This document shows, one piece after another, positions 53,379 to 62,216 of a stretch of DNA of 64,000 bases. The notes below the pieces were generated by a model that made no database searches, was not told where the DNA came from, and was given only the letters and a program-made list of their open reading frames with translations. The stretch is from Litchfieldella rifensis (GTDB lineage: Bacteria > Pseudomonadota > Gammaproteobacteria > Pseudomonadales > Halomonadaceae), in the NCBI RefSeq assembly GCF_042646605.1, contig NZ_JBHRUG010000001.1, positions 62,001 to 126,000 on the forward strand, in the 5' to 3' direction. A program made the translations under genes and the position numbers. Position 1 is the stretch's first letter; each line of letters starts with the position of its first letter.

Positions 53379-54193
53379 GCAGCACCTTTCTCTACGGCGC
53401 CAACGTGCACGCCAACGGCATTCGCCAACACTATCTTCGTTATGGCGGCAACGGCTCCTCCACCGGCCAGCCACTGGTGCTGATCCCCGGCATCACCAGC
53501 CCCGCCGTCACCTGGGGCTTCGTCGCCGAGCGTCTGGGCAGGCACTTCGACACCTACGTCATCGACGTGCGTGGGCGCGGCCTGTCATCCAGCGGACCGC
53601 AACTCGACTACGACACCGACACCTGCGCCGACGACGTGGTCGCCTTCACTCATGCCCTGGGGCTCGAGAATGCCGTACTGGCCGGGCACTCCATGGGCGC
53701 CCGTTTCGCCGTTCGCGCCATGACCCGTGGCGCCAAGGCAGTCGACAAGTTGGTGCTGATCGACCCGCCGGTGTCGGGTCCCGGCCGTCGCGAATATCCC
53801 AGCAAGCTGCCCTGGTACGTCGATTCGATCCGCGACTGCATCCAGGGTGCCGACATCGAGACCATGCGCCAGTACTGCCCGACCTGGAGCGAGGAGCACC
53901 TGCGCCTGCGCGCCGAGTGGCTGCACACCTGTTTCGAGCCGGCGATCGTCCAGGCCTTCGAGGAATTCCACAGCGTGGATATCCACCAGGACCTGCCCGG
54001 TATCGACGTACCGACGCTGTTGATCTGTGCCGGCAAGGGTGGTGTCATCCAGGACGCCGACAAGGCCGAGATCCGCGAACTGTTGCCCTCGATCCACATC
54101 ACCACCGCCGAAAATGCCGGCCACATGATCCCCTGGGACGACTACGAGGGGTTCTTCACCGCCTTCGGCGATTTCCTGGGCCCCGAGCTTTGA
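53375..54193 (+). CDS. nicD: N-formylmaleamate deformylase NicD
   Basis: This 272-residue alpha/beta hydrolase has the nucleophile elbow AGHSMGARFAVRAM, an oxyanion-side LIPGITSPAVTWGFVAERL, and the catalytic histidine in ENAGHMIPWDDYEGF. It releases formate from N-formylmaleamate to give maleamate. The ATG at 53375 overlaps the nicC stop (ATGA), with AGGGAG upstream. Position and fold match NicD of Pseudomonas putida. Confidence 0.92.
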   Translation: MSSTFLYGANVHANGIRQHYLRYGGNGSSTGQPLVLIPGITSPAVTWGFVAERLGRHFDTYVIDVRGRGLSSSGPQLDYDTDTCADDVVAFTHALGLENAVLAGHSMGARFAVRAMTRGAKAVDKLVLIDPPVSGPGRREYPSKLPWYVDSIRDCIQGADIETMRQYCPTWSEEHLRLRAEWLHTCFEPAIVQAFEEFHSVDIHQDLPGIDVPTLLICAGKGGVIQDADKAEIRELLPSIHITTAENAGHMIPWDDYEGFFTAFGDFLGPEL

Positions 54194-54207
54194 GGGAGTA
54201 CAGTGAC

Positions 54208-54960
54208 ATGACCAAGACCTACCGCATTGGGCAGATCGTACCCAGCTCGAACGTCACCATGGAGACCGAGATCCCCGCCATGTTGACGGCACGACAACAG
54301 ATCCGGCCCGAACGCTTCACTTTCCATTCCAGCCGCATGCGCATGAAGACCGTAAGCAAGGAAGAGCTGTCGGCGATGGATGCCGAGTCGGACCGCTGCG
54401 CCCTGGAGCTCTCCGACGCTGCCGTGGACGTGATGGGCTATGCCTGCCTGGTGGCGATCATGTCGATGGGCCCCGGCTACCATCGCGAATCGCAGCAACG
54501 TCTGCGCCAGCGCACTCGAGAAAACGGCAGGGAGACACCAGTGGTCTCCAGCGCCGGCGCCCTGGTCGATGCGCTCCAGGTAATCGGCGCCAAACGCGTG
54601 GTGGTCGTGGCGCCCTACATGAAACCGCTGACCGAGCTGGTGGTGGACTATATCCGCCAGGAAGGCATCGAGGTGCTCGACTATCGCGCCCTCGAGATCC
54701 CCGACAACCTCGAGGTGGCACGTCACGACCCGGCCAAACTGCCGGAGATCGTTTCAACCCTCGACCTCGCCGAGGCCGACGCCATCGTACTTTCCGCCTG
54801 CGTGCAGATGCCGTCGTTGCCCGCCGTGGCCAAGGTCGAGGCATTGACCGGCAAGCCGGTGATCAGCGCCGCCATTGCTACCACCTACGCCATGCTCAAG
54901 TCGCTGGAGCTGGAGCCGGTAGTGCCGGGTGCCGGTGCGCTGCTGTCAGGTGCCTACTGA
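54208..54960 (+). CDS. nicE: Maleate isomerase NicE
   Basis: This 250-residue protein of the Asp/Glu racemase superfamily has its two catalytic cysteines in DVMGYACLVAIMSMG and IVLSACVQMPSLPAV. The N-terminal RIGQIVPSSNVTMETEIP is typical of maleate isomerases. It turns maleate to fumarate, the last step of the pathway. It starts 14 bases after nicD, with GAGGGAG upstream, and is followed 11 bases later by nicF. Confidence 0.94.
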   Translation: MTKTYRIGQIVPSSNVTMETEIPAMLTARQQIRPERFTFHSSRMRMKTVSKEELSAMDAESDRCALELSDAAVDVMGYACLVAIMSMGPGYHRESQQRLRQRTRENGRETPVVSSAGALVDALQVIGAKRVVVVAPYMKPLTELVVDYIRQEGIEVLDYRALEIPDNLEVARHDPAKLPEIVSTLDLAEADAIVLSACVQMPSLPAVAKVEALTGKPVISAAIATTYAMLKSLELEPVVPGAGALLSGAY

Positions 54961-54971
54961 GGAGAGCCATC

Positions 54972-55628
54972 ATGTCGAATCGCGAGGCCAATTCGGTCGC
55001 CGACAACTACAAGGGCGTGTGGGACAGCCGCATAGGATTCGGTCGCAAGGCTGCCCTGATAGTGGTGGACTTCATGCAGGGCTATACCACCGAGGGCTCG
55101 CCACTCCATGCCCCTGGCGTGGTGGATGCCGTGGCCAACGTGCCGCCCCTGCTGGCAGCGGCCCGAGAGGCTGGCATCCCGGTCATCCATACCAATATCC
55201 GCTACCACGGGCCCGATCATCTCGATGGTGGCGTATGGGTGAAGAAGGCACCGGTGATGAAAGCCATGGTGGCGGGCAACCCCTACGCCGAGTTCTGCCC
55301 CGAGGTGGCGCCCCAAGGCGATGAACTGGTGATTACCAAGCAATACGCCAGCGCCTTCTTCGGCACCTCTCTGGCACCGACGCTGGTGGCCCTGGGGGTC
55401 GATACCCTGGTGCTCGTCGGCTGCTCCACCAGCGGTTGCATTCGCGCCACCGCGGTCGATGGCATGCAGCACGGTTTTCGTGTGATGGTGGTACGCGAAT
55501 GCGTGGGAGACCGCCACCCCGCCCCGCATGAAGCCAACCTGTTCGACATCGACAGCAAGTACGGCGACGTGATTGGCCTGGAGGAAGCCTTGACCCATAT
55601 CAACGACAGACGCCAAGCCCGGGACTGA
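54972..55628 (+). CDS. nicF: Maleamate amidohydrolase NicF
   Basis: This 218-residue isochorismatase-like hydrolase has the catalytic Asp in ALIVVDFMQGYT, the lysine in VWVKKAPV and the nucleophile Cys in LVGCSTSGCIRATAVDG. It converts maleamate to maleate and ammonia. A GGAGAG lies before the ATG at 54972. It ends the plus-strand nic operon, and its stop is two bases from the convergent nicR end. Confidence 0.93.
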   Translation: MSNREANSVADNYKGVWDSRIGFGRKAALIVVDFMQGYTTEGSPLHAPGVVDAVANVPPLLAAAREAGIPVIHTNIRYHGPDHLDGGVWVKKAPVMKAMVAGNPYAEFCPEVAPQGDELVITKQYASAFFGTSLAPTLVALGVDTLVLVGCSTSGCIRATAVDGMQHGFRVMVVRECVGDRHPAPHEANLFDIDSKYGDVIGLEEALTHINDRRQARD

Positions 55629-55630
55629 CC

Positions 55631-56125
55631 TCACTCCCCCGACTCGCCTTGCTCGTTCATCTTGGTCAACAGATGCAGCAAGGCGACACGCTCGGCGGGG
55701 TTGAGGTTGCCCATGGTCAGATCGGTGACGTGCTGGGCACGCGGCACCATCTCCTCGACCAGGTTCTCGCCCTGCGGCGTAATGCTGACCATGACCTTGC
55801 GTTGGTCGGCGGGGTCGGTAGAAAGCGTGATCCAGTCGCGCGCCTTGAGCCGCTTGATGACACCGCGGATGGTGGCGGGATCGATGGCCGTGGCATTGAC
55901 GATCTCGGTCAGCGAGCTGGGGCCGTGATCCATCACCGTGCACAGGGTCACGAACTGGATCGCGGTCAGTTGCTTGTCGCAACTATGACGCTGAAAGATC
56001 GCGGTATGGCGCTGATACGCCTTGCGCAACAGGTGTCCGACCTGTTCCGAGAAATCGTAACCGTGCTCGGAAGGCGTGTGTCGCTCACTTTTTTTCGATT
56101 CGTGATGTTGGGTCTCGGTTGGCAT
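55631..56125 (-). CDS. nicR: MarR-family regulator NicR
   Basis: This 164-residue protein has a MarR winged helix: QVGHLLRKAYQRHTAIFQR, LTAIQFVTLCTVMDHGPSSLTEI, DPATIRGVIKRL and a wing with STDPADQRKVMVSITPQG. In Pseudomonas putida NicR represses the lower nic genes and is released by 6-hydroxynicotinate. The ATG at 56125 has AGGAT upstream; one at 56149 is also possible. It lies between nicF (convergent) and the second molybdopterin subunit gene (divergent), with a GTGTATAC palindrome in the shared gap. Confidence 0.85.
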   Translation of the reverse strand: MPTETQHHESKKSERHTPSEHGYDFSEQVGHLLRKAYQRHTAIFQRHSCDKQLTAIQFVTLCTVMDHGPSSLTEIVNATAIDPATIRGVIKRLKARDWITLSTDPADQRKVMVSITPQGENLVEEMVPRAQHVTDLTMGNLNPAERVALLHLLTKMNEQGESGE

Positions 56126-56230
56126 CGGCGATCCTATCCATTCCATAAGGCGCATGGTCACGGTATATGACGAGGTATTTCGACACTTCATGAGAGGGTG
56201 GAAAACTCTCGGTCACTGCGGCATATTTAC

Positions 56231-56242
56231 AGTGTATACACT
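56231..56242. promoter_or_regulatory. Candidate NicR operator 3 (AGTGTATACACT)
   Basis: AGTGTATACACT is a perfect 12-base palindrome, and TACAGTGTATACACTATA around it is nearly symmetric. It lies 77 bases upstream of the molybdopterin-subunit gene and 106 from nicR. It contains the same GTGTATAC found twice between nicX and nicC. Confidence 0.55.
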
Positions 56243-56307
56243 ATAACCGCTTTGCCACCGGAGACAACATCCGCTTGCCTCGAGAATCAATCATCAGGAG
56301 CTCTTCG

Positions 56308-58590
56308 ATGGCGCGTTCTTCCCTGCCCCCGCGACATTCCCTGCTCAACGACCCCGATCTACTGGTGGTCTACCGCGACGCGGTGGTGCCCCCCACGCCT
56401 GCACCAGGGCAACCCGGCACGCACTCCGATTTCATTCCGACCGAGCCGGAGCTGTTCGTCGCCGTACTCGACGACGGGCATGTCATGGCCTTCAATGGCC
56501 ACGTCGACTTGGGCACCGGGATTCGCACCGCCCTGGCACAGATCGTCGCCGAAGAGCTGGATGTGCGTCTCGAGGACATCAGCATGGTGCTCGGCAACTC
56601 CACCGAGGTGCCGAACCAGGGCCCCACGATCGCCAGCGCCACCATCCAGATCACCGCCGAGCCCTTGCGCCGCGCGGCGGCCCAGGCCCGCCACCACCTG
56701 CTGTCGCTCGCCGCCGCACACTTCGGCGCGGCCACCGAGGACCTGCGCAGCGAAGACGGCCGAATCCATCTCCATGACGATCCACAACAGGCCATCGGTT
56801 ACGGTGCGCTACTGAAAGGGCAACGTCATGCCCTGAAACTGGCCGATGACGTGGCCCTGAAAGCCGTTGGCGACTACCGTGTCGTCGGTCAGGGAGCGCC
56901 GCGGGTCGACATTCCCGCCAAGGTCAGCGGCGAACTCACCTTCGTTCACGATCTGCGTCTGCCCGGAATGCTGCATGGCCGGGTGGTTCGACCGCCTTAT
57001 GTCGGCCACGACCGTGGCGATTTCGTCGGCCACAGCCTGATGCATGTGGATGAGTCCTCGGTAGCCGATATCCCAGGCCTGGTCGAGGTGGTGGTCATCG
57101 GCGACTTCGTCGGCGTGGTAGCCAAACGCGAGGAAGCGGCGATCGAAGTCGCCCGGCGCCTGAAAGTCACCTGGCGTCCCGTCACCGAACTCCCCGAGCT
57201 GCATGACCTGGAGCAGGCATTGCGCGAGCTGCCCGCCAAGCATCGCCCGCTGCTAGAGGAAGGCGACGTCGACACCGCCCTGGGTCAAGCCAGTCACCGA
57301 CTGAAGCGCACCTATGTGTGGCCCTACCAATTGCATGGCTCGATCGGCCCCTCATGCTCGGTGGCCGACTACCGCGACGAAGGCCTCACGCTCTGGTCGG
57401 GCACCCAGAACCCCCACAGCCTGCGCGCCGACCTGGCCAGGCTGCTGGATCTCGACGAGGGCATGATCGACATTCAGCGTATGGAAGCGTCCGGCTGCTA
57501 CGGTCGCAATTGCGCCGACGACGTAGGCGCCGATGCCGCCTTGCTGTCACGCGCCGTGGGCCGTCCGGTGCGGGTACAGCTAAGTCGCGAACAGGAGCAT
57601 GGCTGGGAGCCCAAGGGCGCGGGGCAGCTCATGGACGTCGACGGCGGATTGAACGGTGACGGCAGCCCGGCTGGCTACGACTTCGTGAACCGCTATCCGT
57701 CCAACAATGCCCCGACCCTGGCGCTACTGTTGACCGGTACCGTGGCACCGAGCGACATCCCCTTCGAGATGGGCGACCGTACCGCGGTGCCGCCCTACCG
57801 CTATCCACACCGACGCATCGCCTGCGATGACGTGCCGACCCTGGTGCGTGCCGCCTGGCTACGCGGCGTCTCCGCCCTGCCCAACACCTTCGCCCACGAA
57901 AGCTATATCGACGAACTGGCGTGGATGGCCGGGATGGACCCCGTCGACTATCGCCTTCGTCACTTGAGCGACGAGCGTGCCCGCTCCCTGGTCGCTGCCG
58001 TGGCGCAGCGCGCCGAATGGACGCCTCGTCTCGCGGCCAGCGCCGAGCGGGAACGCGACGGTTGGCGATGGGGGCGCGGATTTGCCTACGCCCAGTACGT
58101 GCACAGCAAGTTCCCCGGCTTCGGCGCCGCCCTGGCGGCCTGGGCCGTCTTCCTCAGGGTGCATCTCGAGACGGGACGCATCGTCATCGAACGTCTGGTC
58201 GTCGGCCAGGACGCCGGCTTGATGATCAACCCGGCGGGGGTGCGCCACCAGGTGCACGGCAACGTGATCCAGACCTTGAGCCGCACCTTGAAGGAAAGCG
58301 TCGCGTTCGAAAACGGCCTGCCCGTCAGCCGCGAATGGGGCGGCTATCCGATCCTGCGCTTCTCGGAACTGCCCGAGATCGACGTACTGCTCCTGGACCG
58401 ATCCGAGGAGCCTCCGCTGGGGGTCGGCGAGTCGACCTCCCTGCCCGGCGCCCCGGCGATCGCCAACGCCCTGTTCGATGCCACCGGGGTACGGTTCTAT
58501 CGACCGCCGTTTACCCCCGACTCGGTTCGCAAGAGGTTGCACGCCTCTCGGCAAACGAGAGCCGGCGCAGCATCACTATTATTTGAATGA
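56308..58590 (+). CDS. Second NicB-like molybdopterin subunit, full-length, without cytochromes
   Basis: This 760-residue protein has both molybdopterin domains of the xanthine dehydrogenase large subunit. The first domain carries AFNGHVDLGTGIRTALAQIVAEEL, and GRNCADDVGADAALLSRAVGRPV and GRGFAYAQYVHSKF follow. The catalytic Glu is in LGVGESTSLPG near the end. It has no CxxCH and no extra C-terminal domain. The ATG at 56308 has CAGGAG. It is divergent from nicR and has no own iron-sulfur gene next to it. It could pair with NicA and use the NicB cytochromes, or act on another N-heterocycle. Confidence 0.88.
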   Translation: MARSSLPPRHSLLNDPDLLVVYRDAVVPPTPAPGQPGTHSDFIPTEPELFVAVLDDGHVMAFNGHVDLGTGIRTALAQIVAEELDVRLEDISMVLGNSTEVPNQGPTIASATIQITAEPLRRAAAQARHHLLSLAAAHFGAATEDLRSEDGRIHLHDDPQQAIGYGALLKGQRHALKLADDVALKAVGDYRVVGQGAPRVDIPAKVSGELTFVHDLRLPGMLHGRVVRPPYVGHDRGDFVGHSLMHVDESSVADIPGLVEVVVIGDFVGVVAKREEAAIEVARRLKVTWRPVTELPELHDLEQALRELPAKHRPLLEEGDVDTALGQASHRLKRTYVWPYQLHGSIGPSCSVADYRDEGLTLWSGTQNPHSLRADLARLLDLDEGMIDIQRMEASGCYGRNCADDVGADAALLSRAVGRPVRVQLSREQEHGWEPKGAGQLMDVDGGLNGDGSPAGYDFVNRYPSNNAPTLALLLTGTVAPSDIPFEMGDRTAVPPYRYPHRRIACDDVPTLVRAAWLRGVSALPNTFAHESYIDELAWMAGMDPVDYRLRHLSDERARSLVAAVAQRAEWTPRLAASAERERDGWRWGRGFAYAQYVHSKFPGFGAALAAWAVFLRVHLETGRIVIERLVVGQDAGLMINPAGVRHQVHGNVIQTLSRTLKESVAFENGLPVSREWGGYPILRFSELPEIDVLLLDRSEEPPLGVGESTSLPGAPAIANALFDATGVRFYRPPFTPDSVRKRLHASRQTRAGAASLLFE

Positions 58591-58599
58591 GTTATAGGT

Positions 58600-59511
58600 T
58601 CACCAAGGCACCGGTGTGGCTCCTTCATTCTCCAGAAGGTACACCTTGAAGGCTTGCCATAGTGGACTGCGATAACGCTCGGGATGCCACACCAGAGAAA
58701 AGCTTCGCGTCAGATGCAGTCCACTCGCCAGCTCCACCAGCTCCCCTCTTTCCAGCTCACCCGACACGCTCAGCCACGACAGGCACCCCAGGCCCAGGCC
58801 GGCCCGTACTGCCTGCTTGATCGCTTCGTGCTGGCTGAGCTCCATGCGTACATGCAAGCGCTCCACATGGTGGAGCAACGCGGCCTCGAAAATCTCACGC
58901 GACCCCGACCCGGGTTCACGCAGGATCCAATGGGCTTGCTGAAGATCGGCGTCTTCGAGCCGCCCCTTGGCCGCCAGTGGGTGCTGTGGGGCGCAGACGA
59001 TCACCATACGATCCTCACACCATGCCGCACTGGCCAAGCGAGGCTCATGACACTGTCCCTCGATCAAGCCGAGGTCGGCATCAAAGCGCAGTACATCCGT
59101 GATCACTTCGCCGGTGTTGCGCAGTCTCAGACGCAGATCAACTGCCGGGTGATCCTCGCTGAAGCGTCCCGCCAACGGCGGCAATAGATAGGTACCAATG
59201 GTCGCACTGGCCGACACGTTGAGTGTGCCCCGTAGTTGCCCTTCTGGCTCCTGGGCCGCCGCCACGAAATCTGCCACCCCGTCCAGCAGACGTTCGGCAC
59301 GCGGTAACAAGTGACGCCCCATATCGTTGAGTCGTAGACGCCGCCCCAGTCGCTCGAATAAATCGACACCAAGTTGATTCTCCAGGTCGGACAGCCCCTG
59401 ACTGGTAGCGGATTGCGACAGACTGAGCTGCCGTGCGGCAGCGCTCACCGTGCCTTCGCGGGCCACCGCGACGAAGATCTGGAGCTGGCGGAAGGTCACG
59501 TGCGGGGTCAT
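58600..59511 (-). CDS. yeiE: LysR-family regulator YeiE
   Basis: This 303-residue LysR protein has the helix-turn-helix FRQLQIFVAVAREGTVSAAARQL then SQSATSQGLSDLENQLGVDLFER. The effector domain includes NVSASATIGTYLLPPLAGRF. It is divergent from a YeiH-type gene, the same pair as in E. coli where YeiE controls yeiH and responds to sulfite. The start at 59511 is chosen by family length; the frame is open to 59535. Its 3' end is nine bases from the convergent molybdopterin subunit. Confidence 0.85.
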   Translation of the reverse strand: MTPHVTFRQLQIFVAVAREGTVSAAARQLSLSQSATSQGLSDLENQLGVDLFERLGRRLRLNDMGRHLLPRAERLLDGVADFVAAAQEPEGQLRGTLNVSASATIGTYLLPPLAGRFSEDHPAVDLRLRLRNTGEVITDVLRFDADLGLIEGQCHEPRLASAAWCEDRMVIVCAPQHPLAAKGRLEDADLQQAHWILREPGSGSREIFEAALLHHVERLHVRMELSQHEAIKQAVRAGLGLGCLSWLSVSGELERGELVELASGLHLTRSFSLVWHPERYRSPLWQAFKVYLLENEGATPVPW

Positions 59512-59610
59512 ATATCGGCTCCACCGAACAGCCATATTGTTATTACATGATAACTATTTTGCATAATTGTTCCTAGGCTGGTGCCAGATACCAGCAAGAG
59601 GTACAACGCC

Positions 59611-60603
59611 ATGTGGCAAGGCCTGATACTCTGCACCACCCTGACCCTGGCCGGCTTCGCCCTGGCCAATGTGCCAGGTTTGGCCGAGAGCGGTATCAGC
59701 CCCCTGGTCTATGCCCTTCTGCTGGGACTTTTGGTCGGCAACCTCCCCCTTTCCCGCCACCTTTCCCAGGTTCAGCCGGGGCTCAAGTTCGCCACTCGCT
59801 GGCTGTTGCGCGGCGGCATCGTGCTGTTCGGGCTGTCGCTGACGATGCAGCAGATCTTCGCCTTGGGCCCCCGGGTACTGCTGCTTGACCTGCTGGTGAT
59901 CAGCGCCGTGCTGGTGGCTGGCTACCTGATCGGCACCCGGTTGTTGGGCATTGACCGTGAGACGACCCTGTTGACCTGCGCCGGCAGTGCCATTTGCGGC
60001 GCTGCCGCGGTACTCGCCACCGAGACCACGATTCGTTCGCGCCCCGCTGCGGCGTCGATGGCGGTGGCAACGGTGGTACTATTCGGCAGCCTGGCGATGC
60101 TGGTCTATCCGCTGCTCTATCCAATAAGCGGCATGACCGAGGGCCTTTACGGTATCTACATCGGCGCGACCATCCACGAGGTCGCCCAGGTGGTTGCCGC
60201 TGGCGACGCCGTGGGGCCAGAAGCCTTGGCCAATGCGGTTATCGTCAAGCTGGTGCGGGTTCTGCTGCTGGTTCCCTTTCTCCTCATCGTAGGCCAGTGG
60301 TGGTTACGGCATCAGGCTACCGCTGCGGTACCCGGTGGCAGCAAGCTGGTAATCCCCTGGTTCGCCTTTGGCTTCATGGCCATGGTAGGGGTCAACAGCC
60401 TGGTCTCATTGCCCCCTGCCCTCCACCAGTCATTGGTACTGGCTGGGCAAGTTGCACTCACCATGGCCATGGCGGCATTGGGCTTCGAGACCCGCCTGGA
60501 AAAGCTCAAGGCATTGGGCCTCCGCCCTTTCATCCTGGCACTGACGTTGTTCGTTTTGCTGCTCGCAGGTGGTTGGCTGGCCAGCTACCTATTGATGGGC
60601 TAA
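59611..60603 (+). CDS. yeiH: YeiH-family putative sulfate/sulfite exporter
   Basis: This 330-residue membrane protein has about ten helices and YeiH/UPF0324 features: ISPLVYALLLGLLVGNL, GLKFATRWLLRGGIVLFGLSLT, CAGSAICGAAAVLATET and GIYIGATIHEVAQVVAAG. The family is annotated as a putative sulfate exporter, and E. coli YeiH is linked to sulfite stress. The ATG at 59611 has AAGAGG upstream; a GTG at 59581 would add ten residues. Divergence from yeiE supports LysR control. Confidence 0.85.
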   Translation: MWQGLILCTTLTLAGFALANVPGLAESGISPLVYALLLGLLVGNLPLSRHLSQVQPGLKFATRWLLRGGIVLFGLSLTMQQIFALGPRVLLLDLLVISAVLVAGYLIGTRLLGIDRETTLLTCAGSAICGAAAVLATETTIRSRPAAASMAVATVVLFGSLAMLVYPLLYPISGMTEGLYGIYIGATIHEVAQVVAAGDAVGPEALANAVIVKLVRVLLLVPFLLIVGQWWLRHQATAAVPGGSKLVIPWFAFGFMAMVGVNSLVSLPPALHQSLVLAGQVALTMAMAALGFETRLEKLKALGLRPFILALTLFVLLLAGGWLASYLLMG

Positions 60604-60646
60604 TTACTCAGGTAAAGGGCTATCGTCGTGTCACACAACCTGCCAC

Positions 60647-60668
60647 AAAAAACCCCCTCCGAAGGGGG
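60647..60668 (-). terminator. Rho-independent terminator facing the minus strand
   Basis: CCCCCT pairs with AGGGGG around a four-base loop. On the minus strand it is followed by TTTTTT, a standard terminator directly after the stop of the ardC-like relic. It may also stop transcripts coming from yeiH. Confidence 0.75.
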
Positions 60669-60993
60669 CTACCTGAACTGATGCTTCGCCGGCAGCTGGA
60701 TGCGATCCAGGATCGGTGAGTAGAAGGCCTTATCCCCCTCAACATGATCGATCCGGGCACCGATGGCCTCGATCAGCCGTTCGGCCTCGTCGACGAGGTC
60801 GAAGATTGCCCTCGCACTGGGCGACGTTGAAGAGGTTGAAACCCTTGAGGATGGCGAAGTGCTGCTCCTTGGGCCTGCCCTCCTCGTTAAGGACAGGCTG
60901 GCCCTCATCATCAAGCACTTCACGTACCATGGGCTTGTAGACACAGACCAGGGTCGATGCCTCGCCCTTACGGACCGTGCCACACAGATGCAA
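60669..60993 (-). pseudogene. Broken ardC-like antirestriction gene
   Basis: Two frames together give the C-terminal part of an ArdC-type protein (the zincin-like antirestriction family of plasmids and ICEs). The first frame reads VRKGEASTLVCVYKPMVREV and EEGRPKEQHFAILKGFNLFNVAQCEG. After a frameshift near 60815, a second frame reads AIFDLVDEAERLIEAIGARI and GDKAFYSPILDRIQLPAKHQF, and stops at 60669. The N-terminal DNA-binding half is absent. It is a relic of a conjugative element, complete with its terminator. Confidence 0.75.
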
Positions 60994-61105
60994 TCACTCA
61001 GCAGTGACTCGGGGGATGCGTACCGTACGTTGCAGCCCGTGGCGATGTGCCAGGGCGGACATATCGTGGGATGACATGTAGACAGCGGTTCCAGCGCTTG
61101 CAAAT

Positions 61106-61546
61106 CTAGTCCCGTTCCCGGTGCCCGCGATCCCGTTTCCAGCTCTCTCGGTCTGGTCCCCGGTGTTCACGATTCCGTTCCCCATGTTCACGATTCCGTC
61201 CCCCATGTTCACGGTCCCGCTTCCAGCTCTGTCGATGCCCTTCCCGGTGCTCGCGATTCCGTTTCCAGTGCTCCCTATCTCTTTCATGGCGCTCACGAGT
61301 CCGTTCCCAACGATCGCGATCCCGGTCCCAATGGTCGTGATCCCGGTCCCAGCGGTCCCTCTCATAGTCCCAATGGTCGCGATCATGATCGTAATATCGA
61401 TACTCACGATGCCACTCACGATCATGGCCGTACCCGCCATCGTCGATGACGATGGCTGGCTCCGTCCTGATATGCGCCGGCTGGTAACTACACCCCGCCA
61501 GGCCCAAGATGGCGATCGCGCTGAACAGCACGAAGAGCAGGCGCAT
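61106..61546 (-). CDS. Lipoprotein with a charged Asp/Arg/His/Trp repeat domain
   Basis: This 146-residue protein has a signal peptide ending in a good lipobox (ILGLAGC, Cys19). After a short YQPAHIRTEPAIVIDDGGYGHD linker (split here), some 100 residues are built of seven-residue units such as DRDHWDY, ERDRWDR, DRDRWER and NREHGER. At DNA level, three tandem 21-base copies occur around 61160-61225. The mature part is hydrophilic and almost without hydrophobics other than Trp. Such domains may bind metals or cell-wall polymers. The function is unknown. Confidence 0.75.
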   Translation of the reverse strand: MRLLFVLFSAIAILGLAGCSYQPAHIRTEPAIVIDDGGYGHDREWHREYRYYDHDRDHWDYERDRWDRDHDHWDRDRDRWERTRERHERDREHWKRNREHREGHRQSWKRDREHGGRNREHGERNREHRGPDRESWKRDRGHRERD

Positions 61547-61715
61547 ACGTTTCTCCGTTTGAGCCGTGATGCCTCATACTAGCAAGCGGCTTTCCCCAGG
61601 CCATGTGGCAGGATGGCGACACCCGATGGCAATAATGTGGAAGCTGGCCACCTTATGAAAGGCAGCCAGGCAGTTCCTGCTATGGTTCCATAGCATGCCA
61701 TAGGAGGAGACAGGA

Positions 61716-61928
61716 ATGATCAAGGAAGTTCGACTCGCAGCCGCTCTGGCCCTGTGTGGGACCTTAGCTGGCTGCGTCGCCTATGCCGATGGCTATGGAT
61801 ATGGTGGTGACTACCATCGCTATGGAACACCCATACCCAAGGGACATATGCCACCCCCAGGAGAATGCCGGACCTGGTATCCGGATCGGCCCGCCGGCCA
61901 TCAGCCGCCGCCCGAGTCATGCCATTAA
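61716..61928 (+). CDS. Small PPPGxC lipoprotein
   Basis: This 70-residue protein has a signal peptide with lipobox GTLAGC (Cys20). The short mature part ends PIPKGHMPPPGECRTWYPDR then PAGHQPPPESCH. The two cysteines within PPPGxC-R-x-W-x-P...QPPPxxC are a recurring pattern in small gammaproteobacterial lipoproteins of unknown role and may form a disulfide. A TAGGAGGAGA lies before the ATG. It stands alone. Confidence 0.75.
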   Translation: MIKEVRLAAALALCGTLAGCVAYADGYGYGGDYHRYGTPIPKGHMPPPGECRTWYPDRPAGHQPPPESCH

Positions 61929-62216
61929 CAGCGCCTGCCTGAATCCCATCCAGGCGCTCACTGAACTCATAGTGCCTCTGCCGACAAGGGGGTCCCGACT
62001 TCGCCACAACACATTTCCGGCCCCGGGCTTTCGCCATGTAAAGGATCCCCCAGTCCTTCCGCACTGAGCCGCGAGCGAATACCTGGCCGCGGGAGTCGAT
62101 GGCCGGGTTCGGGTCATGCAGCTCGGGGGACCCTCACGCACATCCCATGATGCCGCTCGGCTTCTACGCCATAACGAATGGTATAAAAGCCGAATCATAA
62201 TCGCTGGGAGAACCAC

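Noticed and set aside
61121..61582. A 153-codon plus-strand frame rich in Pro, Ile, Val and Met
   Set aside because: It is the antisense of the charged-repeat lipoprotein. The repeats produce its regular pattern; the lipobox and signal peptide support the minus strand.
61929..62216. Possible coding remnant on the minus strand (ELHDPNPAIDSRGQ)
   Set aside because: The stretch looks protein-like but matches no family I recognise, has no start, and is too short to call.
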